Notes under the pieces: model-generated | Told to the model about the DNA's origin: nothing | The model's database searches: none | What the model saw: the letters and a program-made list of their open reading frames with translations, nothing else | Shown: piece by piece, positions 35,801 to 49,100 of the stretch | Numbering within the stretch: position 1 is the first letter of the stretch | How the letters are laid out: each line of letters opens with the position of its first letter | NCBI GenBank assembly: GCA_018857735.1 | Contig: JABMCL010001849.1 | Coordinates: forward strand, 93,501-157,500 | DNA: 64,000 nt | Origin: Alviniconcha marisindica | Lineage: Eukaryota > Mollusca > Gastropoda > Provannidae | Direction of reading: 5' to 3' | Position numbers and translations under genes: made by a program

Positions 35801-36899
35801 AGCCTCACGTCAGGACCATAGGTATGTTATACACAGTTCAAGGCAGACAGAGCCTCTCGTCAGGACCATAGGTACATCACACACAGTTCAAGGCAGAGCC
35901 TCACGTCAGGACCATAGGTACATCAGACACAGTTCAAGGCAAACAGAGCCTCTCATTAGGACCATAGGTACGTCAAACACAGGTACACAGACCATAGGTA
36001 CATCAGAGACTGACAGAGCCTCTCATCAGGACCATAGGTACATCAGACACAGTTCAAGGCAGACAGAGCCTCACGTCAGGCCCATAGGTACGTCAGACAC
36101 AGTTCAAGGCAGATAGAGTCTCATGTCAGGCCCATAGGTACGTCAGACACAGTTCAAGGCAGAGCCTCAGGTCAGGACCATAGGTACGTCGGACACAGTT
36201 CAAGGCAGAGCCTCAGGTCAGGACCATAGGTACGTCAGACACAGTTCAAGGCAGGCAGAGCCTCAGATCAGGACCCTAGGTATGTCAGTGGATCACAGAT
36301 TGAAACTGTGCTTTTGGGGTTTCTGCATGGTGCCTTTGTTTGCGCACCACCCATTGTGGGTGTAAGGTTTGCCACAGTATTTAGAAGAATGCATGACATT
36401 TGTGAGAAAGCTGTTGAATGAAGTGTTGGAGTGTGTTTATGTAATTAGCAGGGTTCATTGTGCTCTACATTGTGTACTTTTATTGTTGACCTTATTGTTT
36501 TTGTTTTGCATGCTTTGGGCTCATGTTAGGTGTAAGTGCCTTACAAATACTCTTTTACATTACATTTGCTTACACTTACGATGTCTGACAAAGGCTCTTA
36601 ACCCCACTTGTTTGTTGTGTGTTACTCAACTTACTGGATGGGATTTGCATCAGTAGAACTATTTCCAAACAAACTATGGTATATGTACAGTGTAACTGAC
36701 AGTGAAGCTGTATATGCATCAGTAGAACTATTTTCAAACAAACTATGGTATATGTACAGTGTAACTGCTAGTGAAGCTGTATATGCATGCATCAGTAGAA
36801 CTATTTTCAAACAAACTATGGTATATGTACAGTGTGACTGATAGTGAAGGTGTATAACAGCGTTGGTCCTTATTTAGCACTGGACATCATCGCCCACCA

Positions 36900-36935
<36 letters not shown>

Positions 36936-39900
36936 ACCCCCCAACCCATGTAAACATCAGTGCTGTTTGGCTAGCACCTTGTGCAGGTGCCTGTACTTTG
37001 TGAAGACTGACATCAGCAAGTGTACATTCAGGTGATTGTGCAGGTGCCTGTACTTTGTGAAGACTGACATCAGTAAGTGTACATTCAGGTGATTGTGCAG
37101 GTGCCTGTACTTTGTGAAGACTGACATCAGCAAGTGTACATTCAGGTGATTGTGCAGGTGCCTGTACTTTGTGAAGACTGACATCAGCAGGTGTACATTC
37201 AGGTGATTGTGCAGGTGCCTGTACTTTGTGAAGAGTGACATCAGCAGGTGTACATTGAGGTGATTGTGCAGGTGCCTGTACTTTGTGAAGACTGACATCA
37301 GCATACATTCAGGTGATTGTGCAGGTGCCTGTACTTTGTGAAGACTGACATCAGCAAGTGTTTCGACTCCATCCAACCACAGCTGCTCTTTTCTATCGTC
37401 AAGGCCATCCTCACCAAGGTCAGACTGAAATCGCCTGTTTTTTAATGTTTCCTTTAAATCGGTTTTTCTTTTTGATTAAAATTTGTTTTAATTTGTGTGT
37501 GTGTGTGCCTCCATGCGTTTGTTTTGTGTGTGTGTCTATGCATGCATGCATGTGTGTATGTGTGGGTGTGGGTGTAATAGATAAAGGAGGTCTGTTTCAG
37601 TTTTGTTAGTTTAAAAAAAAATCCCCCAAAAATCTGTCTTTGTTTTAAATATATTCACTTCCTCTCCACAAAACAATTTTGAACAGCCGTATGAAGCAGA
37701 GCTGCTGTGCTTTCCAAACAGCAGACATTGATGTCTTGCCTATGACTAAGTTCACTGCTGACTATAGAATATTGCCTATGACCAAGTTCACTGCTGACTA
37801 CAGAATATTGCCTATGACCAAGTTCACTGCTGACTACAGAATATTGCCTATGACCAGTTTCACTGCTGACTACAGAATATTGCCTATGACCAGTTTCACT
37901 GCTGACAACAGAATATTGCCTATGACCAGTTTCACTGCTGACTACAGAATATTGCCTATGACCAGTTTCACTGCTGACTACAGAATATTGCCTATGACCA
38001 AGTTCACTGCTGACTACAGAATATTGCCTATGACCAAGTTCACTGCTGACTACAGAATATTGCCTATGACCAGTTTCACTGCTGACTACAGAATATTGCC
38101 TATGACCAGTTTCACTGCTGACTACAGAATATTGCCTATGACCAGTTTCACTGCTGACAGCAGAATATTGCCTATGACCAGTTTCACTGCTGACTACAGA
38201 ATATTGCCTATGACCAAGTTCACTGCTGACTATAGAATAAGTACATGTTGTCCCCTCAATAGTGTTACATGGAGGTTACCACTGTCGTCTGCTTTTCTCA
38301 CCCTGATATAACCATACTGGTTGACTGGGCGTAAAACACCAAGTTACTTACTTACTTACTACCTGTGCTTTTCTCACCCTGATATAACCGTACTGGTTGA
38401 CTGGGCATAAAACACCAAATTACTTACTACCTGTGCTTTTCTCACCCTAATATAACCATATTGGTTGACTGGGCGTAAAACACCAAGTTATTTACTTACT
38501 ACCTCTGCTTTTCTCACCCTGATATAACCATATTGGTTGACTGGGTGTAAAACACCACTTACTACCTCTGCTTTTCTCACCCTGATATAACCATACTGGT
38601 TGACTGGGCATAAAACACCACTTACTACCTCTGCTTTCTCACCCTGATATAACCATACTGGTTGACTGGGTGTAAAACACCACTTACTACCTCTGCTTTC
38701 TCACCCTGATATAACCATACTGGTTGACTGGGCATAAAACACCAAGTTACTTACTTACTTACTACCTCTGCTTTTCTCACCCTGATATAACCGTACTGGT
38801 TGACTGGGCGTAAAACACCAAGTTACTTACTTACTACCTCTGCTTTTCTCACCCTGATATAACTGTACTGGTTGACTGGGCATAAAACAATTTACTTACT
38901 ACCTCTGCTTTTCTCACCCTGATATAACCGTACTGGTTGACTGGGCGTAAAACAATTTACTTACTACCTCTGCTTTTCTCATTCCTCTTTGTCCTTTTCC
39001 TCCTCTTCCTCCTCTGGGGGGAATAGCCATTTTGTAAGCACATCGTGTACATGATCTGCAGGATGATGAGCAGACATACATAACCCGGAAGTACGCCAGT
39101 GTCCACCTGGCAGGGAAGAGACTGAAGCGGGTGTTTCACTCAGACACCACGCGACTGTCCTGTTTCCAGCCCGACTTTTCCAGCTTTGTGCGCCAGCAGT
39201 GCTCAGGGGGGCGGTTCAGCGACATCCTGTTGGTGGATCAGGTAGGGAAGCGGATGTGGCTGAGTGGGGAGGTTCAGCGACATCCTGTTGGTGGATCAGG
39301 TAGGGAAGCGGATGTGGTTGAGTGGGGAGGTTCAATGACATCCTGTTGGTGGATCAGGTAGGGAAGCGGATGTGGCTGAGTGGGGAGGTTCAGCGACATC
39401 CTGTTGGTGGATCAGGTAGGGAAGCGGATGTGGTCTGTCATCAGGGCGGTCTGTCATCAAAGTGGTCTGTCGTCAGGGTGGTCTGTCATCAAAGTGGTCT
39501 GTCATCAGGGTGGTCTGTCATCAGGGTGGTCTTTCACTAGGGTGGTGTCTCATTAGGGAGGCCTGCTATCAGACTGGTCTCACACCAGACTGGTCTCTCA
39601 TCAGGGTGGTCTCTCATCAGGGTGGTCTTTCATCAGGGGTTCCACTGTACCAGGTGAGTGTGTTTTTCTGTACCCTTTCACAGGTTATCTCACCAAGAGT
39701 CTGCATCATCAGTGACAATTTCAAAGAACTGTTTATTTTAGTCTTTTGGAGGCTTTATGTTGTCATTGCCAATTGTTTTGTTTGTAGATAGGTTGGGGTG
39801 AGCTTGGGCATAGGAGCGAATTACAAGCTGTCAGAGGCTTGATGTGGTAAGCTGGGTCACTGTTGGAACTTTCCTGTCTTAGGCTGTTCATCTGTTTATG

Positions 39901-40140
39901 GTCAGTTAATTTAAATTCAGTAATATCCCACATACTTGGCTGATCACAGGCAATGTTCCACCATGAAACCACAGCATCACTGCTGCAAGTTCTGTCATCC
40001 CATCTGTTCAAGAACATCATCAAGGTAAGCAGGCACTCTCACGCCCCCCCCCCCCCCCTCAATCCCCCCCACACACACATGCACGCACACACGCACGCAT
40101 GCACACACGCTCACACATATCACACACACACACACACATA

Positions 40141-40192
<52 letters not shown>

Positions 40193-43100
40193 CACACACA
40201 CACTACACACAAATTGCTTGAGAGGTGCATCACACCCCAGACACTTTACATAATTCTATACTTCAACATCCACTGATGAAGTACACCAATGGGCAGGTTT
40301 TTGTCTGGATTTTAACTTTTGTGGTGGCTAAATTTGTGTGAGACTGCACTTGCCATATATATGTGTATTCTTTTGTACTTCCTGCCATGTATTTTACTGC
40401 ACCTGTTATTTTACATCCCTGATCAGATTGGTCAGAGAAATTATCTGCACTGTATTGTCATATCTGATTATTACACCAGATTGGTCAGAGACACCACCTG
40501 TCCTGTATTATATCATACGTGTGTTTTGTTTCACGTTAGAGTGGTCAGAGATACTACCTGAAGTGTATTCTATCATGCACATGTTTTACCCACAGTGGAT
40601 CAGGAAAATTACCTGCAGCATATTCTGTCATACGTGTATGTTACACCAGACTGGTCAGAGACACCACCTGTCCTGTATTCTATCATACCTGCGTTTTTGT
40701 TTCACACAAGATGGGTCAAAGACACCACCTGTCCTGTATTCTATCATACCTGTGTTTTTGTTTCATACCAGCTGGGCCAGAGACACTACCTGCAGTGTAC
40801 AGGGGTCAGCCAGGGCTCCATGGTGTCCACTCTGCTGGTCAGCATTTACCTGGCCCACCTGGAGGCCACACACCTGCCTGTGCTTAGTGACGAGCTGCTG
40901 ATCAGGATGATGGATGACTACCTGTTCCTTACACCTCACAGACCACGTGCACAACACTTTCTAGAAGTCATGAAAAAAGGTAATGATAAGTGTATTATGT
41001 GTGCAATCGCTGTCAGTTCAGACGTGGAAAAAGAAGGGGGGTATGGGGGGGGGGGGGGGGGGGGGGGTGATGTTCAGTTAATATGTGTTAAACAGATTTT
41101 GGTTTTTATTGCAAGTTCTGGAGAGGTCATCAGTACTAAAGCTGAAACATTCGTTTGGTAGCTTGTCTTTGTGTACAATGCATGCCATTCACATTTTATT
41201 GTGAATTTGTGTGAACTCAAATGTTTTTCATGTCCAATTTTCTTGATAACGATCTTGTGTTGTTTTTATCTGTTCTGTCCCGTCCCTCTCCCCGTGCTGA
41301 AGGCTTTCCAGACTACAACTGCTTCATTAACACGGACAAGATCCTCACCAACTTTCCTGTTGTGCAGTCACCTGCTGGTGTCATCTTATGCACAGAACCA
41401 GACGGTAAGCTGTTGCAATAGGAATCTGAAACAAAATGAGGCCAGGAGTGCTCGTGCACAACCAGCACACAAGGGAGTTAACTAGTGCTCCAGAGACATC
41501 ACACAAACACAACAAAGACCTAAGTCACCTCTAGTAACTCACCTGGCATGTGTGTAAATACAAGGTACATATACTCCACCAGAGGTACATCAAGCACCAC
41601 AACAAAGACCTGAGTCACCTATAGTAACTCACCTGGCATGTGTGTACTACCTGGGGGGTACTATCTTCTGTGTATGCATGGCCATCTAATATGACTGCTC
41701 CACTCCTCTTCTTTGTAACAGCAAGTTTGTACACTGTGGCAGATTACCTGGCTTTGATCTTTCAGTGCCTTTCCTGTGCACTGTGGCAGATTACCTGGCT
41801 TTGATCTTTCGGAGCCTTTCCTGTGCAATGTGGCAGATTACCTGGCTTTGATCTTTCGGAGCCTTTCCTGCTTGATCTTTCAGAGCCTTTCCTGTACATG
41901 TGGCAGATTACCTGGCTTTGATCTTTCGAGAGCCTTTCCTGTTTTACACTGTGGCAGATTACCTGGCTTTGATCTTTCAGAGCCTTTCCTGTACACTGTG
42001 GCAGATTACCTGGCTTTGATCTTTCAGAGCCTTTCCTGTACCACATGTGGCAGATTACCTGGCTTTGATCTTTCAGAGCCTTTCCTGTACACTGTGGCAG
42101 ATTACCTGGCTTTGATCTTTCAGAGCCTTTCCACTGTGGCAGATTACCTGGCTTTGATCTTTCAGAGCCTTTCCTGTGCAGTGTGGCAGATTACCTGGCT
42201 TTGATCTTTCAGAGCCTTTCCTGTACACTGTGGCAGATTACCTGGCTTTGATCTTTCAGAGCCTTTCCCTTGGTGCGGCCTGAACATCAACACTGGCTCA
42301 CTGGAGGTGTCAGTGGACTACTCAAGATACTCCGGTCTCTGTAAGTTTCACAGTAGGATCGTTAAGGGTGCTACTGCTTGTCAGCCCTTTGAACTGGAGC
42401 ATAAGTTATATGTTTTAAGTTCCATATCTATCTCACTGGTGTCACAAAGCAACTGCTTTTCTCCTCTTTCTTAGTTTTTTTGTTTTTGTTTGTTTATATA
42501 AACTGAATAAAAAATATGAAATAAGGACGCTGCAAGGATGCTGTAAAAATGCCCATATAAATGACTTCAGAGAGTTTCTCTGCAGTAGCCTGCATGTTGA
42601 TCAAACTTCAGAGATTGCTTTGTGCACAGCATGTAAATGACTTCAGAGAGTTTCTCTGCAGTAGCCTGCATGTTGATAAAACTTCAGAGAGTTTCTCTGC
42701 AGTAGCCTGCATGTTGATCAAACTTCAGAGATTGCTTTGTGCAGAGCACATGGTCTGCTATGTTATTACAGTAACAAGAAAATGGTGAAACAAGGACACC
42801 TGCTAGCATTCTAAAACACGATCCCTAAACAGTTAAAAGAACAATCTACCGAACACGACAAGCACTGAACTTACCATGTCCACAACTGGATAAAAGTACA
42901 TTTTCATTGATGACTGCTTAACCCTTGTCTAACTGTTGTTTTGTCAGATGAAAACGGGGCTTACCCCAAAAATGTGCACATGTTTTGTCATATTAAATTT
43001 AGCATTTCTTTTAACCACTTATGTGTTTGGATCTTCATACAATGACTGAAATTTCACCATGACAAAAGTCAAAGCCAGTGCCTTGTGTTGACTCTTTCCT

Positions 43101-46100
43101 CAGGTATAACTGACACAGCAACTTTCGATGCAAGCTACAAAGCAGGCCAGACTTTGCAAAACAAGCTGATGATGTGAGTAGGGCTGGTGAGGATGCATTT
43201 AGCTTTAAAGGGACAGTCACCAGCCTTGACATCAGTTGTATAAAGCAGATTGTATGGGGCTGTTTTGTTCATTTAGCTGTGCGCTAGGCGAGGCAGCCAT
43301 AGCCGTTCATTTTACCAGCCACCAAAGAGGGTTGCCAGATTGTCCCTCTCCTTCCTTTAGCACTGATGTTCAGAGTGTGTGTGTGGTGTATCAGTGCTAT
43401 AGTGTGTGTGTGTGTATGTTTGGTATGATATGTGGCATAGTGTGTGTGTGGTGTATCAGTGCTATAGAGTGTGTGTGTGTGTGTGTGTATAAGTGGTGTG
43501 GTATGTGGTGTAGTGTGTGTGTGGTATACTGTATGTGTGTGTGTGTAAAATGTTTGAACTATCGATTTGTTTTTATTTGTTGTGATGATCATTAGGCTAC
43601 ACTGCACCCAGATTTCCTCGTAAGCTTTTTGAGGCAGTTATAACCTCTTTTTTTTTTCTTTTCTTTTTTTAATACTTCGTTAATCCCTTGTGGGAAATTG
43701 AGGTCACCTTGGCTGGGTATGGCATAACAGCCTACAGAGCAGCACTACCCATTTCTACCAGCGGGCAGTGTTGGCATGTGTCCACACACTGGTATGGCTG
43801 TCAGTGTTTGGGATTTTTAACATGCGCATAGCTTTTGGTGCCTGTGATAGCACACAGGGGTTGTATGAACATCATGTGAGAGTGTGCATTGAAAGTGGGC
43901 CCCAGGTGATAGCACACAGGGGTTGTGTGAACATAGTGTGAGAGTGGGCTCCGGGTGATAGCACACAGGGGTTGTGTGAACATAGTGTGAGAGTGGGCTC
44001 CGGGTGATGCACACAGGGGTTGTATGAACATCGTGTGAGAGTGGGCTCCGGGTGATAGCACACAGGGGTTGTTTGAGAGTGGGCTCCGGGTGATAGCACA
44101 CAGGGGTTGTTTGAACATCGTGTGAGAGTGGGCTCCGGGTGATAGCACACAGGGGTTGTATGAACATCATGTGAGAGTGGGTTCCGGGTGATAGCACACA
44201 GGGGTTGTATGAACATCGTGTGAGAGTGGGCTCCGGGTGATAGCACACAGGGGTTGTATGAACACCGTGTGAGAGTGTGCATTGAAAGTGGGCTCCAGGA
44301 GAGAAAAAACAGTGGTGCAGTTGAGACATGACTTGGTCCGTGGTGAAACTTCAGCTGAGATTGATTTTCAATGGCATACACATACACACATGCGCATACA
44401 TGAGCATTCATGCATGTGCACACAGACACGCTCTATCTCTCTCACATGTGTACACAAACATACACACACACATACACACAGGTTAATACACAGACCCACC
44501 TGAGCCAAAAATATTCACAGCAAATATTTGTTTGATGTCTGACATATTACTGTAGTCATGAGCCTTGGATATATTGCAGGTGCCTGAAGATCAAGTGTCA
44601 TGTGATCTTCTTTGATCCAATGGTGAGTTGATTGACTTTGGAACGCAGCTGAAACAACAATGCTTTTGAATCTGAAACAGCACCACCAGTAGCACAAACA
44701 TGTCTAGTACAGTGGAAGCCCTTTTTGTGCCCCCCTGAAAATCAATGTGGTGATCCTACATGGATCCTTCTTTACAATATTCATGAAGGAGGTCACCCAA
44801 GTAACCAAGATCAAAAGCAAGGTTGGGTTCTGTATTGAAATGTTGTCCTTTCTGAGTTGGACACGAGGCCGGATTGTATAAAAATGGCAGTGAGTTCATC
44901 CTCACTTTCAATCTTGTGCTGTGCTGTGACCTAACTGGTTAAGAACGATTATGTGGCAATATTGCTCCCTACTGTGCTTTGCCAACTGTCAGGAATTTGT
45001 TCCTTGTCCTAATTTCAACCTTCCAAGTTGATTCACCTTCATTTTTTTCCCTAATCCTCTCCTTTTTAACTGTTAGTTTTGGCTAACACAGTATAGTCAC
45101 AGGTGACTGAAGCAGATTTCCAAGGTGTGTACCTACAGAATATAAATAGATGCCGAATCATGTGTTATTGTGCATAGACATATGGGTGGTTTTTAGCATT
45201 GTAGCAATGAATAAGCTTGTGTTTGAGTGACTTAGGTTCTGAAATGGTGTAAAAGGATTTTGAATGTGATTTGTCCCAAGGTGACCCCCTGCACTTGACG
45301 GGGTATTAAAAGCCAAGAACTAACCAACGAACTAACTGCCCTACTGTAACACACACGCATTCACTCATACCGCAGCTGACAAGTACAATTAGCCCTCTGT
45401 CATCATTATCACATATGCTGATAAATCCACTGGGTAGGAATGTGATGGCTCTAACCAGCTGAACTATCAGCCACCACTGAAATAATTTTATAATAACAAA
45501 GTTTGTGTGCTCATCAACTTCGGTTTTGTAACGAACGCATAACACAGTCATGTGGATATGGTACAGTACATTTTGCCCGCACTCTCTCTCTTTAATTTTT
45601 TATATTTTTTTTTAACCTTTAACATTCATTTTAATCTTTGATATGTTTTGATTTTTTGTTGTTGCCACAGATGAACAGCGAAGATAGGGTTTTGGTGAAT
45701 GTGTACCGGGTATTCCTGTTTGTGGCCCTCATCTTCCACTCTTTTGTCATCAAGCTGCCTCCGTCACGCAGAGTTGACCACAACCCTCGCTTTTTCTCCA
45801 GTGAGCTTGCCCCGCATTGTCTTCTAACTTGTCACACTTAGTGTATGTAATAGATATCTTTCTTAAACCTGTTTTTATTCAGGTTTTACATAGACTAAGT
45901 ACGTAGCCTCTTGGAAAATAAGCACCACCAATACAACATGTTTTAAGCATTGGTGGCATGGTGTAATATTGGTCCTTTAATAATTAATTGGGATATTCAG
46001 TCAGGAATGCATTATTTTGGCAGCTTTCTGATTTTTAACTTGTTTGAGAGGGTTTTTCTTTCAGATGTTGATATATTAAGACATGACCCATTGCAATGCA

Positions 46101-49100
46101 TGAGTTGACTAAGTGTGCATATCTGCATTCATGTGTGTGTGTGGTACACTGTGAGTATGGGTGCAGTAGATACAATTAAATGGCATCACCGATTGCAACA
46201 CATTCATGTGTGTGTGTGTGGTACACTGTGAGTATGGGTGCAGTAGATACAATTAAATGGCATCACCCATTGCAACACATAAATGGACTGAAATGTGCAT
46301 GTGTGTCTGTGTGTGCGCATTTGGGTGTGGGTGGGTGTGGTCTCATCAGTGTGGTCTCTCATCAGGTTGTCTTTCATCAGGGTGGTCTCTCATCAGGTGA
46401 TCTCTCATCAGGGTGGTCTCTAATCTGGTCTTTCACCAGGGTGGTCTCATCAGTGTGATCTTTCATCAGGGTGGTCTCTCATCAGGGTGGTTTCTCATCA
46501 GGTGGTCTTTCATCAGGGTGGTCTTTCATCAGGGTGGTCTCTTATCAGTGTGATCTCTTATCAGGGTGCTCTCTCAGTGTGGTTTCTCATCAGGTGGTCT
46601 TTCATCAGGATGGTCTCTCATCAGGGTGGTCTTTCATCAGGGTGGTCTTTCATCAGGGTGGTGCCACTGGTCTTTCATCAGGGTGGTCTCTCATCAGGGT
46701 GGTCTTTCATCAGGGTGGTCTTTCATCAGGGTGGTGCCACTGGTCTTTCATCAGGGTGATCTCTCATCAGGGTGGTCTTTCATCAGTGTGATCTCTCATC
46801 AGGGTGGTCTTTCATCGGGGTGATCTCTCATCAGGGTGGTCTCTCATCAGGTGGTCTTTCATCATGTGGTCTTTCAGCAGGGGTCCACTGTATAAGGTCA
46901 AGCGTGTGAGCAGTGTTCATTATGTAGTTGTATGTAGACAGTGATTTGGAATTGCAGACACTGTGGAGATGGTTCCCAGCTACTTGCACACCTTGGTAAC
47001 AAGGAAGCTGAAGCAGGCAAAGGTAAGCAGAGATGCAGAGTGTGTAGGTAGAGATGTAGATGGATGGAGTGTGTAGGTAGAAATGTAGACAGAATGTGTT
47101 AGTAGAAATGTAGGCAAAAAATATGCAAAGCACAAATGGTTTTGTTATGATGACAGATTCACATGGGATAAAGGGTTACAGCTGGTGACACCTAGGAATT
47201 GAAACAAAGCACAAATGGTTTTGTCATGATGACAGATTCACATGGGATAAAGGGTTACAGCTGGTGACACCTAGGAATTGAAACAAAGCACAAATGGTTT
47301 TGTCATGATGACAGATTCACATGGGATAAAGGGTTACAGCTGGTGACACCTAGGAATTGAAACAAAGCACAAATGGTTTTGTCATGATGACAGATTCACA
47401 TGGGATAAAGGGTTACAGCTGGTGACACCTAGGAATTGAAATTGATCAAAACTAAAAACGGTGAATGAGACCATCAGAAAGCTAGCTCTCATATAATATT
47501 ATGGTCAAGATGGTCTTGCATCCAAAAATCCTGTTTTAGGTCTCATGACACAGGATACCATGTGGGAAAAATTATGTTAAAAATGCCACCCCAGCAGAAA
47601 AACTGCTGTTGGAATCATACAAGTATACTATAAACATGGGGAGGGGGGGATCCAAACCACCCTATAATGTGCACTACAATGAAGTTAACCTGTAATGTTC
47701 TCTTTCAGTCCTTGCACCAGTTTCCTGTTCAGCTTCAAGTTCTTCAGTGGTATGAACTTGTTATAAGTATTGTGTGTGTGTGTGTGTGTATGTATGTGTG
47801 TGCATGTGTGTTTGCACAGTATAGATTTTGAAATTAAACACAACACACATATGCACACACACATGCATGCATGCATGTACACACGCAAATACACACATGC
47901 ACAGACACCTAACCACACACACACGCACGCACACACGCCACACACGCATGCACATACACACACACACACACACACAATCTGTTTTGCTATGAAATCAAAG
48001 GCTGATTGAAAAGGAAGGCATGCAGTTACTTACTGTGCAAGGAGGTGAAGACCTAATATTTATTTTTAAAAAGAGAGGCTGGCGGCTCATTTTCCATGTT
48101 TCTCAACCCTCATCTGCAGACTGATGAAGCCTCAAAGCATACAAGCCAATGGAACCACTGTACTTCACAGGGGATGCTACAGTATGCAGGAAAAACTGTT
48201 GCTGACATGTGCAGACTGATGAAGCCTCAAAGCATACAAGCCAATGGAACCACTGTACTTCACAGGGGATGCTACAGTATGCAGGAAAAACTGTTGCTGA
48301 CATGTGCAGACTGATGAAGCCTCAAAGCATACAAGCCAATGGAACCACTGTACTTCACAGGGGATGCTACAGTATGCAGGAAAAACTGTTGCTGACATGT
48401 GCAGACTGATGAAGCCTCAAAGCATACAAGCCAATGGAACCACTGTACTTCACAGGGGATGCTACAGTATGCAGGAAAAACTGTTGCTGACATGTGCAGA
48501 CTGATGAAGCCTCAAAGCATACAAGCCAATGGAACCACTGTACTTCACAGGGGATGCTACAGTATGCAGGAAAAACTTGCTGACATGTGAGACTGATGAA
48601 GCCTAAAGATAAAGAATGGAACCACTGTACTTCAAGGATGCAATAGCAGAAAAGACTGATGAAGCCTCAAAGCATACAAGCCAATGGAACCACTGTACTT
48701 CACAGGGGATGCTACAGTATGCAGGAAAAACTTTTGCTGACATGTGCATCTGCAAAGTGGACGCCCTTAGGAGAGTAAATCACACCCCCATAAAGACATT
48801 TGACCAGTTCGCTTCCACGCAGAAACCAGTGGCACAGAGTTAGCATACGTGGACAGTTGAGATGCAGTGAATTTGATGAGCGGGCAGAGAGAAAAGCCAC
48901 CCTCTCTCGAGGAAAAGGAAGTTGGTTTTGATGCCCAGTCAGCCATGACAGTTATATATAACAGGGATTTCTGGACAGCCATTCCAGAGCTCAAAAGCTG
49001 TGTGAAAGTCAAGGTGGCTGTCCTGGGCTTTCCATCCTAACGAACCTTATGGTTTCTGTGGACGTAAAACAACATTGAACCATGCTTCGGCACTGGTCAC

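Noticed and set aside
37679..38311. 210-residue open frame with a 12-residue repeat
   Set aside because: 36-bp array inside TERT intron 19 between phase-matched exons 19 and 20; translating it would break TERT between motifs A and B'.
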